Below are positions 1 to 8,356 of a stretch of 64,000 nt of DNA, piece after piece (position 1 is the stretch's first letter; each line of letters opens with the position of its first letter). The translations under genes and the position numbers were made by a program. The DNA is from Ovoidimarina sp038744785 (lineage in GTDB: Bacteria > Pseudomonadota > Alphaproteobacteria > Rhodobacterales > Rhodobacteraceae). The notes beneath the pieces are model-generated. The model did no database searches and was not told the origin of the DNA. It was given only the letters and a program-made list of their open reading frames with translations. The stretch lies in assembly GCA_038744785.1 (NCBI GenBank), contig JBCDLX010000012.1, positions 74,720 to 138,719 of the forward strand, written 5' to 3'.

Positions 1-318
1 CATCGTCCCGAAGGACGCTACTGGGCCGCAGCGACATCGGGCGTCGCGTATGTCTTACTAGCCTTCGCCGCCGCGATCGTCACGTCGCTCTTCACGCTGG
101 CTCCTCTGGCGCTGATCACAGGCGTCGCGGGGCTGGCGCTTATTCCAGCGTTGGTCAACTCCCTGTCTGCCGCATTCGCCGAACCCGCACAGCACGAAGC
201 GCCGGCCCTCACCTTTCTTATCGCCGCCAGTGGAATGACACTGTTCGGAGTCAGCGGCGCGTTCTGGGGCGTCGTGATTGGGTCCCTCGTGTGGTACCTG
301 AAGTGTTTGGAACGGTGA
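1..318 (+). CDS. Benzoate/H+ symporter BenE-like, C-terminal part
   Basis: An open frame enters from the left edge and stops at TGA 316-318, leaving about 105 C-terminal residues. They form hydrophobic stretches: one near residues 15-40 and one near 40-60 rich in Gly/Ala/Leu, then a final helix ending in a short basic tail. The style (LAPLALITGVAGLALIPALV, then a NSL/AAF stretch and a final GAFWGVVIGS helix) matches the C-terminus of the BenE/YdcO family. These are inner-membrane proton-coupled importers of benzoate-like aromatic acids. The start lies outside the window. The family call rests on this tail alone, so the substrate is open. It converges on the ureohydrolase gene. Confidence 0.6.
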   Translation, partial: HRPEGRYWAAATSGVAYVLLAFAAAIVTSLFTLAPLALITGVAGLALIPALVNSLSAAFAEPAQHEAPALTFLIAASGMTLFGVSGAFWGVVIGSLVWYLKCLER

Positions 319-411
319 CTTTGGCCTCATCCATCGGCGGGCCGCCCAAAGGCACGGGCTATTCTATCGGTCCGTCGTCTTGACCGGATCCGCCGGTCGC
401 GGGTTCCATCG

Positions 412-1359
412 CTATCTCGTCTCGACGCCGGGCAGGACACACAGCATCTCGTAAAGTAGGTTGGCGGCGATAAGCGCCGTATTTCCAGAAGGATCGTAAG
501 GTGGCGAGACTTCGACAAGATCGCAGCCCACAAGGTTCAAACCCGCGCAGCCCCGGACGATTTCCAGCGCTTGCCAGGTGCTCAGGCCCCCCGGCTCCAC
601 TGTCCCGGTACCAGGTGCGAACGCCGGATCCAGACTGTCGATATCGAAAGTGAGATAGACGGGCGTGTCCCCGATTTTCGCCGTGATCTCTTTCATCAGC
701 GGCGTCAGAGACCTGTGCCAACATTCTTCCGCAGGAACGACGGTCCACCCCTGCTTGCGGCCCCAGTCAAAGTCGTCGGCGGCATACCCGGTTCCCCGCA
801 GCCCGATCTGAAAGACTTTGTCATTCAGCAGGCAACCATCCTCCCAGGCGCGCCGAAACGGACATCCGTGGGCGACCTTCTCTCCGAACATCTCGTCATT
901 AATGTCGGCGTGGGCATCGATGTGGATTAGCGCAACGGGTCCGTGTGTCTCGCGGACAGCGCGCAGAATGGGCCAGGTCAGGGTGTGGTCGCCGCCAAGC
1001 GTCAGCGGGATGGCTTTGTGACCCAGAATGTTCTGGTATTGCGCCGTGATGATGTCGACCGTTTTCTTCAGGTCGAAGGTGTTGATCGGCACATCCCCGA
1101 TGTCTGCCACCTGCAGACTTTCAAAAGGGGCAGCGCGCGTCGCCATGTTGTAGGGACGAAGCATCCGGCTTTCGTCCCTTATTTGCCTTGGACCAAGCCG
1201 TGTTCCCGGTCTATTGGAGGTGCCGATGTCCATCGGGATACCAACGAAGCAGGCATCAAGCCCTTCCGCACTGGCATGAGACGGCAGCCGCATCATCGTC
1301 ACCGGACCGCCGAAGCGCGGCATCTCGTTTCCGCCGAGCGGTTGATTGTACTGTGTCAT
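412..1359 (-). CDS. Agmatinase-family ureohydrolase (SpeB-like)
   Basis: 315 aa, close to the usual agmatinase length. The enzyme hydrolyses a guanidino compound to urea plus an amine in the cytoplasm with a binuclear Mn (or Ni) centre. All six metal ligands are visible: His125 in GGDHTLTW, Asp148/His150/Asp152 in HIDAHADI, and Asp239/Asp241 in TFDIDSLDP. ATG at 1359 is chosen because it follows AAAGGACG and overlaps the TetR stop (ATGA), which suggests translational coupling. The neighbours (TetR and a polyamine-type ABC importer) suggest that an imported guanidino or amino compound is the substrate. Guanidinobutyrase, guanidinopropionase or guanidine hydrolase activity cannot be excluded, so I give no symbol. 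Confidence 0.88.
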   Translation of the reverse strand: MTQYNQPLGGNEMPRFGGPVTMMRLPSHASAEGLDACFVGIPMDIGTSNRPGTRLGPRQIRDESRMLRPYNMATRAAPFESLQVADIGDVPINTFDLKKTVDIITAQYQNILGHKAIPLTLGGDHTLTWPILRAVRETHGPVALIHIDAHADINDEMFGEKVAHGCPFRRAWEDGCLLNDKVFQIGLRGTGYAADDFDWGRKQGWTVVPAEECWHRSLTPLMKEITAKIGDTPVYLTFDIDSLDPAFAPGTGTVEPGGLSTWQALEIVRGCAGLNLVGCDLVEVSPPYDPSGNTALIAANLLYEMLCVLPGVETR

Positions 1360-1982
1360 GATGCGTCCTTTGCCGTGATCGCCTTTGCAAGCGGCGCCAC
1401 TTGCTGCGCCACCCGATCCCGAAGCTGGGCCAGTGTCATCCCGTCGTTTCTGACAAAGTCGACGAACTCTTGGTTTAGGGTGTTGAAGATGACCTGTCCA
1501 AGTGCCGGTGCGGAAAGATCTGCGCGGACCTCTCCACGTCGCTGCAACGTTGCGACAAGACTGGTCACCTGATCGGACAGGCGGCGGTCGAGATCGCTGT
1601 ATCGTTGGCCGTTTGGCGTTCCCGGTGCCTCGATCGACAAGGCCATGGCCGAGCGCCACATATCCTTTGACAGATACTTAAGCGAGTGATCGTAGTATCC
1701 GAAAGTAAGCTTCAGAACCGCTGCATCCACGCCATTAGGCGGGTTTGACACGATCGTTTCGCCAGACGCCAAGACCTCTTCGACCTCCATTGCAACGACA
1801 GCGATCAGGATATCACCCTTCGTCCGATAGTAGTTGTACACAGTGCCGGCCGAGACTTCGGCGGATTCTGCAAGGTCCTCAATCCGCACGGATTTATATC
1901 CCTCTGCCCGAAACATACGCACGGCCGCCTCCAGAATGCGCCTTTCGCGCGCAGCCTTTTGCTTTGTGCGGAGTCCAGACAT
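1356..1982 (-). CDS. TetR-family transcriptional regulator
   Basis: 208 aa from ATG 1982; a longer in-frame start upstream adds residues unlike the family. The N-terminal TetR helix-turn-helix is clear at about residues 10-57 (RILEAAVRMF, then VRIEDLAESAEVSAGTVYNYY). The C-terminal ligand domain is unassigned. The stop overlaps the ureohydrolase start by 4 bases. The gene is divergent from the ABC importer at 2108, so it probably controls both units from the 125-base gap. The effector is probably the imported substrate (inference). Confidence 0.9.
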   Translation of the reverse strand: MSGLRTKQKAARERRILEAAVRMFRAEGYKSVRIEDLAESAEVSAGTVYNYYRTKGDILIAVVAMEVEEVLASGETIVSNPPNGVDAAVLKLTFGYYDHSLKYLSKDMWRSAMALSIEAPGTPNGQRYSDLDRRLSDQVTSLVATLQRRGEVRADLSAPALGQVIFNTLNQEFVDFVRNDGMTLAQLRDRVAQQVAPLAKAITAKDAS

Positions 1983-2035
1983 GGAATGGCGTGCCTTTAC
2001 AGGAGAATAAGTTAGATTTGAAGTTGACTGCAAAC

Positions 2036-2049
2036 TTGAAGCAGTTCAA
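2036..2049. promoter_or_regulatory. Candidate operator in the TetR/ABC divergent gap
   Basis: TTGAA-GCAG-TTCAA is a dyad with perfect 5-base arms. It sits in the 125-base gap between the TetR start (1982) and the binding-protein start (2108). A related TTGAAGTTGACTGC segment lies just to its left, giving a repeated, partly palindromic block over about 2017-2050. A TetR autorepression site is the natural reading, but nothing beyond symmetry and position supports it. Confidence 0.3.
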
Positions 2050-2107
2050 CTTTTTTCTGAGCGCTCGGACAAGTGGCGACCAAACTTTGGAAAACAGGGA
2101 GTTCAAC

Positions 2108-3163
2108 ATGGCCAAATCCAAAACGATCCTCTTCGGGACCACAGTTCTGACGCTCGCAGGCGGTGTCGCCACGGCGCAAGAAGAACTCAATGCTTTGGTC
2201 TGGTGCGACCACACCGACCCAGCGCTGATCGAACCTTTCGAGACAGCCCACGATGTAAAGGTCAATCTGCGGGAGTACGAAGGCACCGGCGCTGCGCTTG
2301 CGTTGATGGAACAGTCCCGCCCGGGCGATTGGGATGTCCTTGTGATCGACGGCATCGACGTCTTCCGCGCCGTCGATGCTGGGCTTCTGGCGCCACTCGA
2401 TCCGTCCGCCCTGCCGATGGGCGATCTCTTTCCGCAAGTTGTCATGGAAGAGAATAACACGATCGACGGCGTGACTTATGCCGTGACCGAGAAGTTCGGC
2501 TACAACACAATTTCCTACAATTCCGAGAAGGTCGATCCGAGCGATATGGAAAGCCTGTCCACTGTCTGGTCGGAAAAGTACGAGGGTCGCATTTCGATCT
2601 ATGACTATTACCTCCCGGTCATGGGCCTTGCCGCGATTGCGTCTGATATCCCGACAGCAGAGATTGGCGGGGACGATCTCGGCGCGATCGGGGATGTCCT
2701 GTCGACGATGCGCACGCGCGCGGCGTCGGTCGCCGGGGTCGTCGCGGCACAAACGGCCCTGGCAACGGGCGAGGTCGATATTGTCGTCGGCGGTGGCGAA
2801 TGGCTGACGGCAGTGTTGGCAGGCGAGCAGCCTGAACTGACATGGACAATCCCGCAGGAGGGCGCCGTTCGCTGGGCGCAATCGATTGGTGTGGTTGCGG
2901 GCTCTGAGCAGCCGGATCTCGCGTTGGAGTTTATCAAGTACATCATGAGCCCGGAAGGACAGGCGCGACTGGCGACCTCTTCCTGTTTCTGGGGGATGCC
3001 GGCCAACGCGAAGGCGGGTGATGTGATGACCGACGATCAGAAATCGATCCTGCGCTGGGAAAGCCAGACCGATTACCTGTCATTGACCCAGCTTTACCCC
3101 GCGCCAGATGCCGATCTGGACATCGAGATGCAAGATCTCTGGCTTGAAACGCTGCAACAGTGA
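2108..3163 (+). CDS. ABC transporter substrate-binding protein, polyamine type (PotD-like)
   Basis: 351 aa from ATG 2108, after an AGGGAG ribosome site. Residues 1-22 form a Sec signal peptide (KSKTILFGTTVLTLAGGVATA, cut before QEE). The mature part is a periplasmic binding protein of the spermidine/putrescine class, with an early LNALVWCDH strand, a DVLVIDGIDVFRAVDAGLLA hinge region and a GYNTISYNSEKV segment. It is the first gene of an importer unit with permeases at 3160 and 4008 and an ATPase at 4778, all overlapping by 4 bases. The ligand is probably a cationic amine or guanidino compound given the nearby ureohydrolase. This is inferred from context and not visible in the binding site. 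Confidence 0.85.
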   Translation: MAKSKTILFGTTVLTLAGGVATAQEELNALVWCDHTDPALIEPFETAHDVKVNLREYEGTGAALALMEQSRPGDWDVLVIDGIDVFRAVDAGLLAPLDPSALPMGDLFPQVVMEENNTIDGVTYAVTEKFGYNTISYNSEKVDPSDMESLSTVWSEKYEGRISIYDYYLPVMGLAAIASDIPTAEIGGDDLGAIGDVLSTMRTRAASVAGVVAAQTALATGEVDIVVGGGEWLTAVLAGEQPELTWTIPQEGAVRWAQSIGVVAGSEQPDLALEFIKYIMSPEGQARLATSSCFWGMPANAKAGDVMTDDQKSILRWESQTDYLSLTQLYPAPDADLDIEMQDLWLETLQQ

Positions 3164-4011
3164 GCCGCGCCAGCGCGCGCTTGCACGGCTGGGGCTTCGC
3201 GGCCCCTGCCCTCCTCTGGACGATAGCCTTCTTTCTGGCGCCCTTCCTTGTCATGGGCGCGATGAGCCTCGCTTCGCTTGAAGGGCGAACGCTCGTCTGG
3301 GGTTTTTCGTTCGAGAACTATGCGGAACTGGCAGAGAGGGCCTACCTCTGGCGTGCGATCCTTGTCTCGCTCGAGATCACGCTGACAGTCACGCTGGTCT
3401 CGGTCCTTCTGGCATATCCGCTGGCCTGGATTATCGCCTTTCAGGTGCCGCCCCGCTGGCAACGGCTGACGCTATTGCTGGCGATCCTGCCGTTCTGGAC
3501 ATCCTATGTCGTACGTTCTTACGCTTGGCTTCTTGTATTGGCGCGCGAAGGGCTGGTTAACCAGACGCTGCTTGGCGCCGGCCTGATTGCTGAGCCCATC
3601 ACCCTGGCAAACACCCGTTTTGCCACTGTCACTGGTTTCGTCCATTTCTTCGTTATGCTTTTGACCCTTACGATATATGCCAATCTGATTCAGCTTTCGC
3701 CAAACTACCGGCGCGCCGCGATGGATCTTGGCGCAAGCGGATGGCAGACCTTCCGGCATGTGATCCTGCCGTTGACCCTGCCTGGTGTTGTGACCGGCGC
3801 GTTCCTGACGTTTGTTCTTTGCATCGGCGACTACGTCACCCCTCAAATCCTGGGCGGTAATACAGAACTCACAGTTCCGCAGATCATCATGGTGCAACTG
3901 GGACGCCGCGCGGATTTCCCGCTGGCATCGGCGCTTGCGATTGTACTGATGGGGATCGTGACACTTGCTTACATCGCCTCCGCCCGTTGGCTAAGACTGG
4001 ATCGGTTATGA
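3160..4011 (+). CDS. ABC transporter permease, PotB-like
   Basis: 283 aa from a GTG at 3160 that overlaps the preceding TGA (GTGA). About six hydrophobic helices are visible. A BPD_transp_1 permease domain includes the cytoplasmic EAA-type loop near residues 187-206 (RRAAMDLGASGWQTFRHVIL), which docks on the ATPase. With the permease at 4008 it forms the inner-membrane channel of the polyamine-type importer. The N-terminus (RLHGWGFAAPALLWTIAFFL) is typical of PotB/PotH proteins. Confidence 0.88.
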   Translation: MSRASARLHGWGFAAPALLWTIAFFLAPFLVMGAMSLASLEGRTLVWGFSFENYAELAERAYLWRAILVSLEITLTVTLVSVLLAYPLAWIIAFQVPPRWQRLTLLLAILPFWTSYVVRSYAWLLVLAREGLVNQTLLGAGLIAEPITLANTRFATVTGFVHFFVMLLTLTIYANLIQLSPNYRRAAMDLGASGWQTFRHVILPLTLPGVVTGAFLTFVLCIGDYVTPQILGGNTELTVPQIIMVQLGRRADFPLASALAIVLMGIVTLAYIASARWLRLDRL

Positions 4012-4781
4012 CCCGGACACTGTCATGGCTTTACTTGATGGCTGCGTTCGTTTTCATCTACCTCCCTGTCGGGACACTGGTTCTGTTCTCGCTCCAGAGC
4101 GGTACGCTTCCCGTCCCACCGTTCAACGGTCCGTCCATGCGGTGGTACGGCGATATCCTGCAGGATGGCGACCTGATGGAGGCGCTACGAAATTCAGTGC
4201 TGGTTGCCTTCGGCTCCTCGGCGGTTGCGGTGATGCTTGGCTTTCTGGCGGCCTATGGGCTTGCGCGACATGTGCTGCCAGGGTCCGCTTGGGTGCGCGG
4301 GCTTCTGATTGCTCCGCTCACCGTCAGCTACCTGATTGTCGGGCTGGGCCTCTTGATCGTTCTGACCCGGCTCGGGCTTGGATTGTCGTTGTGGACAGCT
4401 GCGATTGGACATGTAGTGATCAACCTGCCAATCGCCTTTGCCATTATCTATGCCTCGATGGGAGGACAACAAAAGAACGCCGAACGCGCCGCTCGGGATC
4501 TGGGTGCGCGTGAGGATCAGGTCATCTTATTGGTGACCGTTCCGACTCTTCTGCCATCCATCGCCGCCGCCTTCTTTCTATCCGTCACCCTCAGCTGGGA
4601 CGAGTTTATTATCGCGTTCCTGCTGACGCGTTTTGACGTGACGCTTCCAGTGGAGATCTGGTCGCTTCTGCGGTCTGGCCTGTCGCCAAGGCTCAACGCC
4701 ATCGGCAGCCTGGTCTTCCTGATTTCGGTGACTTTGGTTGTGCTTCTGGAGCTCGTCGTCTTCCGACGAGGACGAGCGTGA
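4008..4781 (+). CDS. ABC transporter permease, PotC-like
   Basis: 257 aa from ATG 4008, which overlaps the previous stop as ATGA; an in-frame TTG 21 bases upstream is less likely. This is a PotC/PotI-type inner-membrane permease with an N-terminal helix (LSWLYLMAAFVFIYLPVGT) and an EAA loop near AERAARDLGAREDQVILLVT. It pairs with the PotB-like subunit at 3160. Confidence 0.88.
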   Translation: MTRTLSWLYLMAAFVFIYLPVGTLVLFSLQSGTLPVPPFNGPSMRWYGDILQDGDLMEALRNSVLVAFGSSAVAVMLGFLAAYGLARHVLPGSAWVRGLLIAPLTVSYLIVGLGLLIVLTRLGLGLSLWTAAIGHVVINLPIAFAIIYASMGGQQKNAERAARDLGAREDQVILLVTVPTLLPSIAAAFFLSVTLSWDEFIIAFLLTRFDVTLPVEIWSLLRSGLSPRLNAIGSLVFLISVTLVVLLELVVFRRGRA

Positions 4782-5824
4782 CGGCCTCAGTAGAACTTGT
4801 AGGGATCAACCATTGGTTCGGTGCGTACCGGGCGCTGGCGGACATCGACCTTTCGATTGAGGCGGGCGAATACGTTACGCTCCTTGGCCCCTCGGGATGC
4901 GGAAAAACAACGCTTCTTTCGGTTCTAGGCGGCTTTATCGAACCCAAGGGCGGGGCCGTCAAGATCGACGGTACGGACATGACACAGGTTGCACCGTCTA
5001 AACGGCCGACGACGACAATGTTTCAGGACTACGCTTTGTTTCCGCATATGACCTTGCGCGACAACGTAGGCTTCGGGCTTCGCATGGCCGGGGTCGGTCG
5101 TCAGGAACGGCATCGAAAAGCCGAGACGTTTCTGGACCTCGTCGACCTTAGGCAGGCGGCCAGTAAATTGCCGCACGAATTGTCCGGCGGACAACGCCAG
5201 CGCGTGGCCCTTGCCAGGGCCTTGGCCGTCGAACCGGATGTCCTCTTGCTAGATGAACCCCTGGGCGCGCTTGATCTGAAACTTCGGCGAGCGATGCAAG
5301 ATGAGCTGAAGTCCATTCAGCGCAAGGTCGGAACGACCTTTATCCATGTGACCCACGATCAGGAAGAAGCGATGGCGATCTCAGATCGCATCGTCCTGAT
5401 GAACGCTGGCCGGATCGAGGATTATGGTTCGCCGGCAAGGGTTTACCAGTCTCCGACAACGCTTTTTGCCGCCGACTTTATGGGCGAGATGAACCACATC
5501 CCGGGCATGTCGCGGGATGGAACGGTCGAAACAGCCCTGGGCCGCTTGTCGCTTTCGGACGCGAAGGAGGGCTATGTCGTGCTATGTGTCCGTCCAGGTG
5601 CCCTTAAGATGGAAGGCGGCGCGGTGTCCCTTGGCGAGGCAATCGTTCAAGATGCCGCGTTCTTCGGCGAGCATGCGCGGGTCCAGCTTCAGCCAGTCGA
5701 CGCCCCCGACATGCGTCTGATTGCACTTGTCCCGCCAACAATCTTGCCGAGCCCGGGGGATCGCTTGCACCTGTCGGCTGACCCACGTGACTTCCTGATC
5801 TACACCTCAGAGGACCAACAATGA
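4778..5824 (+). CDS. ABC transporter ATPase, PotA-like
   Basis: 348 aa from a GTG at 4778 that overlaps the upstream stop. The nucleotide-binding domain fills about residues 4-235, with Walker A GPSGCGKTTLL, signature LSGGQRQRVALARAL, Walker B VLLLDEPLGALD and the switch His in HVTHDQEEA. A TOBE-type regulatory domain follows at about 270-345. It energises the importer encoded by the three preceding genes. The ATGA overlap with the MBL hydrolase at 5821 puts that enzyme in the same transcript. Confidence 0.92.
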   Translation: MTASVELVGINHWFGAYRALADIDLSIEAGEYVTLLGPSGCGKTTLLSVLGGFIEPKGGAVKIDGTDMTQVAPSKRPTTTMFQDYALFPHMTLRDNVGFGLRMAGVGRQERHRKAETFLDLVDLRQAASKLPHELSGGQRQRVALARALAVEPDVLLLDEPLGALDLKLRRAMQDELKSIQRKVGTTFIHVTHDQEEAMAISDRIVLMNAGRIEDYGSPARVYQSPTTLFAADFMGEMNHIPGMSRDGTVETALGRLSLSDAKEGYVVLCVRPGALKMEGGAVSLGEAIVQDAAFFGEHARVQLQPVDAPDMRLIALVPPTILPSPGDRLHLSADPRDFLIYTSEDQQ

Positions 5825-6543
5825 ACCGTGCCCGCCCCGAAGACTGGTATCGCACGCAGCGTCTGGGTCAGGACGTCACCCTGATCGACGAACCCTTTAT
5901 CCAACCCTTTTACCGCTGCAACATGTGGCACGTGCGCGGGCGTGACCGCGACATGCTCGTCGACAGCGGCATGGGCGTGGTCTCGCTGCGCAGTTGGGTG
6001 CCTCTTGTGACTGAGCGCGATCTGACCGCAGTCGCAAGCCACACACATTTTGATCACATCGGGTGCCACCACGAGTTTGAGGATCGCGCTGTTCATCGCG
6101 CCGAAGCGAAAATCCTTGCCTCTCCGACACGAGTTGCGACGCTTGCCGATCCGTATGTCACCGACGACATCTTCGACGCATTACCACCCCTGCCCTACCG
6201 TTCCGACATTTACGCCGCGAAAGCAGCCCCCGCGACGCGGCTTCTTGAGGATCGGGACATCGTGGACCTTGGCGACAGGCATTTCGAAGTTATTCACACG
6301 CCGGGTCACTCGCCTGGCGGTATCGCGCTGTGGGAGGCGTCCACGGGGATCCTGTTTTCCGGCGATATTGTCTATGACGGCCCGTTGATCGAAGACACAT
6401 ACCACAGCAACGCCGCAGATTACCGGAAGTCGATGGAACGGCTTTATGATCTTCCGGTCGAGATCGTTCATGGCGGCCACTTCCCAAGCTACGGGCGAGA
6501 CAGGCATCGCGAAATCGTAGGCAGTTGGCTGGACGCTAGGTGA
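5821..6543 (+). CDS. Metallo-beta-lactamase-fold hydrolase
   Basis: 240 aa. The MBL zinc motif is intact: HTHFDH near residues 72-77, a later His in HTPGHSPGG, the bridging Asp in FSGDIVYDG and the final His in VHGGHFPS. No signal peptide is seen, so it is likely cytoplasmic. It overlaps the ATPase stop by 4 bases and closes the importer operon, so it probably acts on the imported compound or a derivative. The MBL family is too broad to name the reaction. Confidence 0.85.
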   Translation: MNRARPEDWYRTQRLGQDVTLIDEPFIQPFYRCNMWHVRGRDRDMLVDSGMGVVSLRSWVPLVTERDLTAVASHTHFDHIGCHHEFEDRAVHRAEAKILASPTRVATLADPYVTDDIFDALPPLPYRSDIYAAKAAPATRLLEDRDIVDLGDRHFEVIHTPGHSPGGIALWEASTGILFSGDIVYDGPLIEDTYHSNAADYRKSMERLYDLPVEIVHGGHFPSYGRDRHREIVGSWLDAR

Positions 6544-6717
6544 AAACGCCGACGTCTTAACTGTAGAACAGCGCACTTTGCGGGCGATCTTCAATCGAGG
6601 GCAGGACCATAGAGACGTCTCAAGCTCCGGAACAATGATGGGGATGTGATTGGGCGCGCCTTGCAAAACTCTCGCGAAAGAACACCATCATGTCGAAACG
6701 AAAAGGGCCGCAAGCGC

Positions 6718-8310
6718 ATGGTACTTCGACAGACACTTTCCCGCCGCCGCGTGCTGGCCGGGCTTATGGCAAGCACGACCCTCACACCGAACCTGCTGCC
6801 CGCGCAGACCGCCGCAACCGAAGAGACGCTCTTCTCGTTCGAAGCGCTGAAGCGAGAAGCGAAAGCGCGCGCAGAGCGGCCAGATGCGCCACCCGAGCCG
6901 CTCGACACGTTTCTAGAGGCGCTGACTTACGACGACTACCGCAACATCTTCTTCCGCCCAGAGGCGGCACTTTGGACGAAAATCGATACCCGCTTTCGGC
7001 TGGAAACGTTCCATCCCGGGTGGCTGTTCGAACAACCGGTGAGGCTTTACGAGATCGTCGATGGTGCGGCCAGACCCCTGAACTTCAGCACCGACGACTT
7101 CGAGTATCGCAATGAAGTGGCGGACAAGCTGCCGGACAACGCCACCTTTTCCGGCGCGGCCGGGGTCAAGATCAACACACTGCTCAACACGGACGAAAAG
7201 TTCGACGAGTTGATCACGTTTCTTGGGGCCAGCTATTTCAGGGCACTTGGCGCAGGCAACAGTTACGGCCTTTCAGCGCGTGGTCTGGCGGTCGATACAT
7301 GGCAACGCGGTCCAGAAGAGTTTCCGCGTTTCTCGGCATTCTGGATCAAACGCCCGGCTGCCGACGACCGGGCGATCGACGTTTATGCCACATTGGACAG
7401 CGCTTCGCTGACGGGCGCCTTCCATTTCACCATCACCCCCGGCGCCGACACGACCATCGACGTCGAGGCAGAGCTTTACTTCCGCGAAACAGTTTCGCAT
7501 CTGGGCCTCGCGCCCCTGACCTCAATGTTCTATTTCGCCGAACATTCCGAGCGGCGCTTTGACGATTTCCGACCGCAGGTGCATGATAGCGAGCTTGTGC
7601 GAATGGTACGCGCATCCGGCGATGTTCTGGTACGCCCGCTGAACAACCCGCCCCGCGTTTCGAACTCGTTTTTTACGGATGACCAGATCATCGAATTCGG
7701 CCTTGTCCAGCGCGACCGAAGCTATGAAGCTTATCAGGACGCGGGCGCCCGCTATCACAATCGCCCCTCGGTCATGATCGACCGCCTAGGCGATTGGGGG
7801 CCTGGTAAGATACGCCTGATCGAAATCCCCGCCGAGCTGGAGATTGACGACAATATCGTTCTGATCTGGGTCCCCGATGATGCCCCGCAAGCCGGCGAAA
7901 CGCGGAACTATCGCTACCGGATGCACTGGGGCGCGCTTCCACCAGATGGCGACGGGGAGCTTGCGTATGTTTACAGCACACGGACAGGGGTCGGGGGGCC
8001 ATCCGGCGTGCCGGTGAAGAACCCAAACTTGCGGAAGTTCGTCATAGATTTCGAAGGTGGGATCCTTGGCGATCTTGATCCGGACGCAGACGTGTTGCCG
8101 GTGGTAACGGCATCTGCCGGGGAGATATCGAACACGGTCCTGCACAAGATCGAAGATTCTGATCGCCGATGGCGTTTGTTCTTCGACGCCGATGGGCAAG
8201 ACTTCGATCTGATCGAGTTTATGGCCCATGTCGCCGACGACGACCGGAAACTGTCGGAAGTCTGGCTTTTCCAATGGATGCGCGAGGCCGAAACTCCGTT
8301 GCCGGATTAG
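6718..8310 (+). CDS. Periplasmic glucan biosynthesis protein, OpgG/OpgD family
   Basis: 530 aa from ATG 6718. The longer open frame upstream begins at a GTG with no ribosome site and would bury the signal. The N-terminus carries a twin-arginine signal (LSRRRVLAGLMAS, cut near LPAQTAA), as in OpgD. The rest is one MdoG domain: FSFEALKREAKARAE at the start, a YDDYRNIFFRP stretch, and a C-terminal immunoglobulin-like part from about residue 410. OpgG/OpgD proteins shape the backbone of osmoregulated periplasmic glucans. No opgH glucosyltransferase lies in the window. Its convergent neighbour is the operon at 8357-16742, which carries a sulfatase-fold transferase. Confidence 0.9.
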   Translation: MVLRQTLSRRRVLAGLMASTTLTPNLLPAQTAATEETLFSFEALKREAKARAERPDAPPEPLDTFLEALTYDDYRNIFFRPEAALWTKIDTRFRLETFHPGWLFEQPVRLYEIVDGAARPLNFSTDDFEYRNEVADKLPDNATFSGAAGVKINTLLNTDEKFDELITFLGASYFRALGAGNSYGLSARGLAVDTWQRGPEEFPRFSAFWIKRPAADDRAIDVYATLDSASLTGAFHFTITPGADTTIDVEAELYFRETVSHLGLAPLTSMFYFAEHSERRFDDFRPQVHDSELVRMVRASGDVLVRPLNNPPRVSNSFFTDDQIIEFGLVQRDRSYEAYQDAGARYHNRPSVMIDRLGDWGPGKIRLIEIPAELEIDDNIVLIWVPDDAPQAGETRNYRYRMHWGALPPDGDGELAYVYSTRTGVGGPSGVPVKNPNLRKFVIDFEGGILGDLDPDADVLPVVTASAGEISNTVLHKIEDSDRRWRLFFDADGQDFDLIEFMAHVADDDRKLSEVWLFQWMREAETPLPD

Positions 8311-8325
8311 GCCTTCGGCCTAATC
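8305..8325. terminator. Hairpin between convergent opgG-like and glycosyltransferase genes
   Basis: A perfect 9-base stem, GATTAGGCC and GGCCTAATC, closes a TTC loop. The TAG stop of the opgG-like gene lies inside the left arm. There is no T tract on either side, so this is a GC-rich hairpin placed for bidirectional termination, not a classical Rho-independent terminator. Confidence 0.55.
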
Positions 8326-8356
8326 TCTGCTGCGTCCCCCCAGAGCTGCGGCACGA

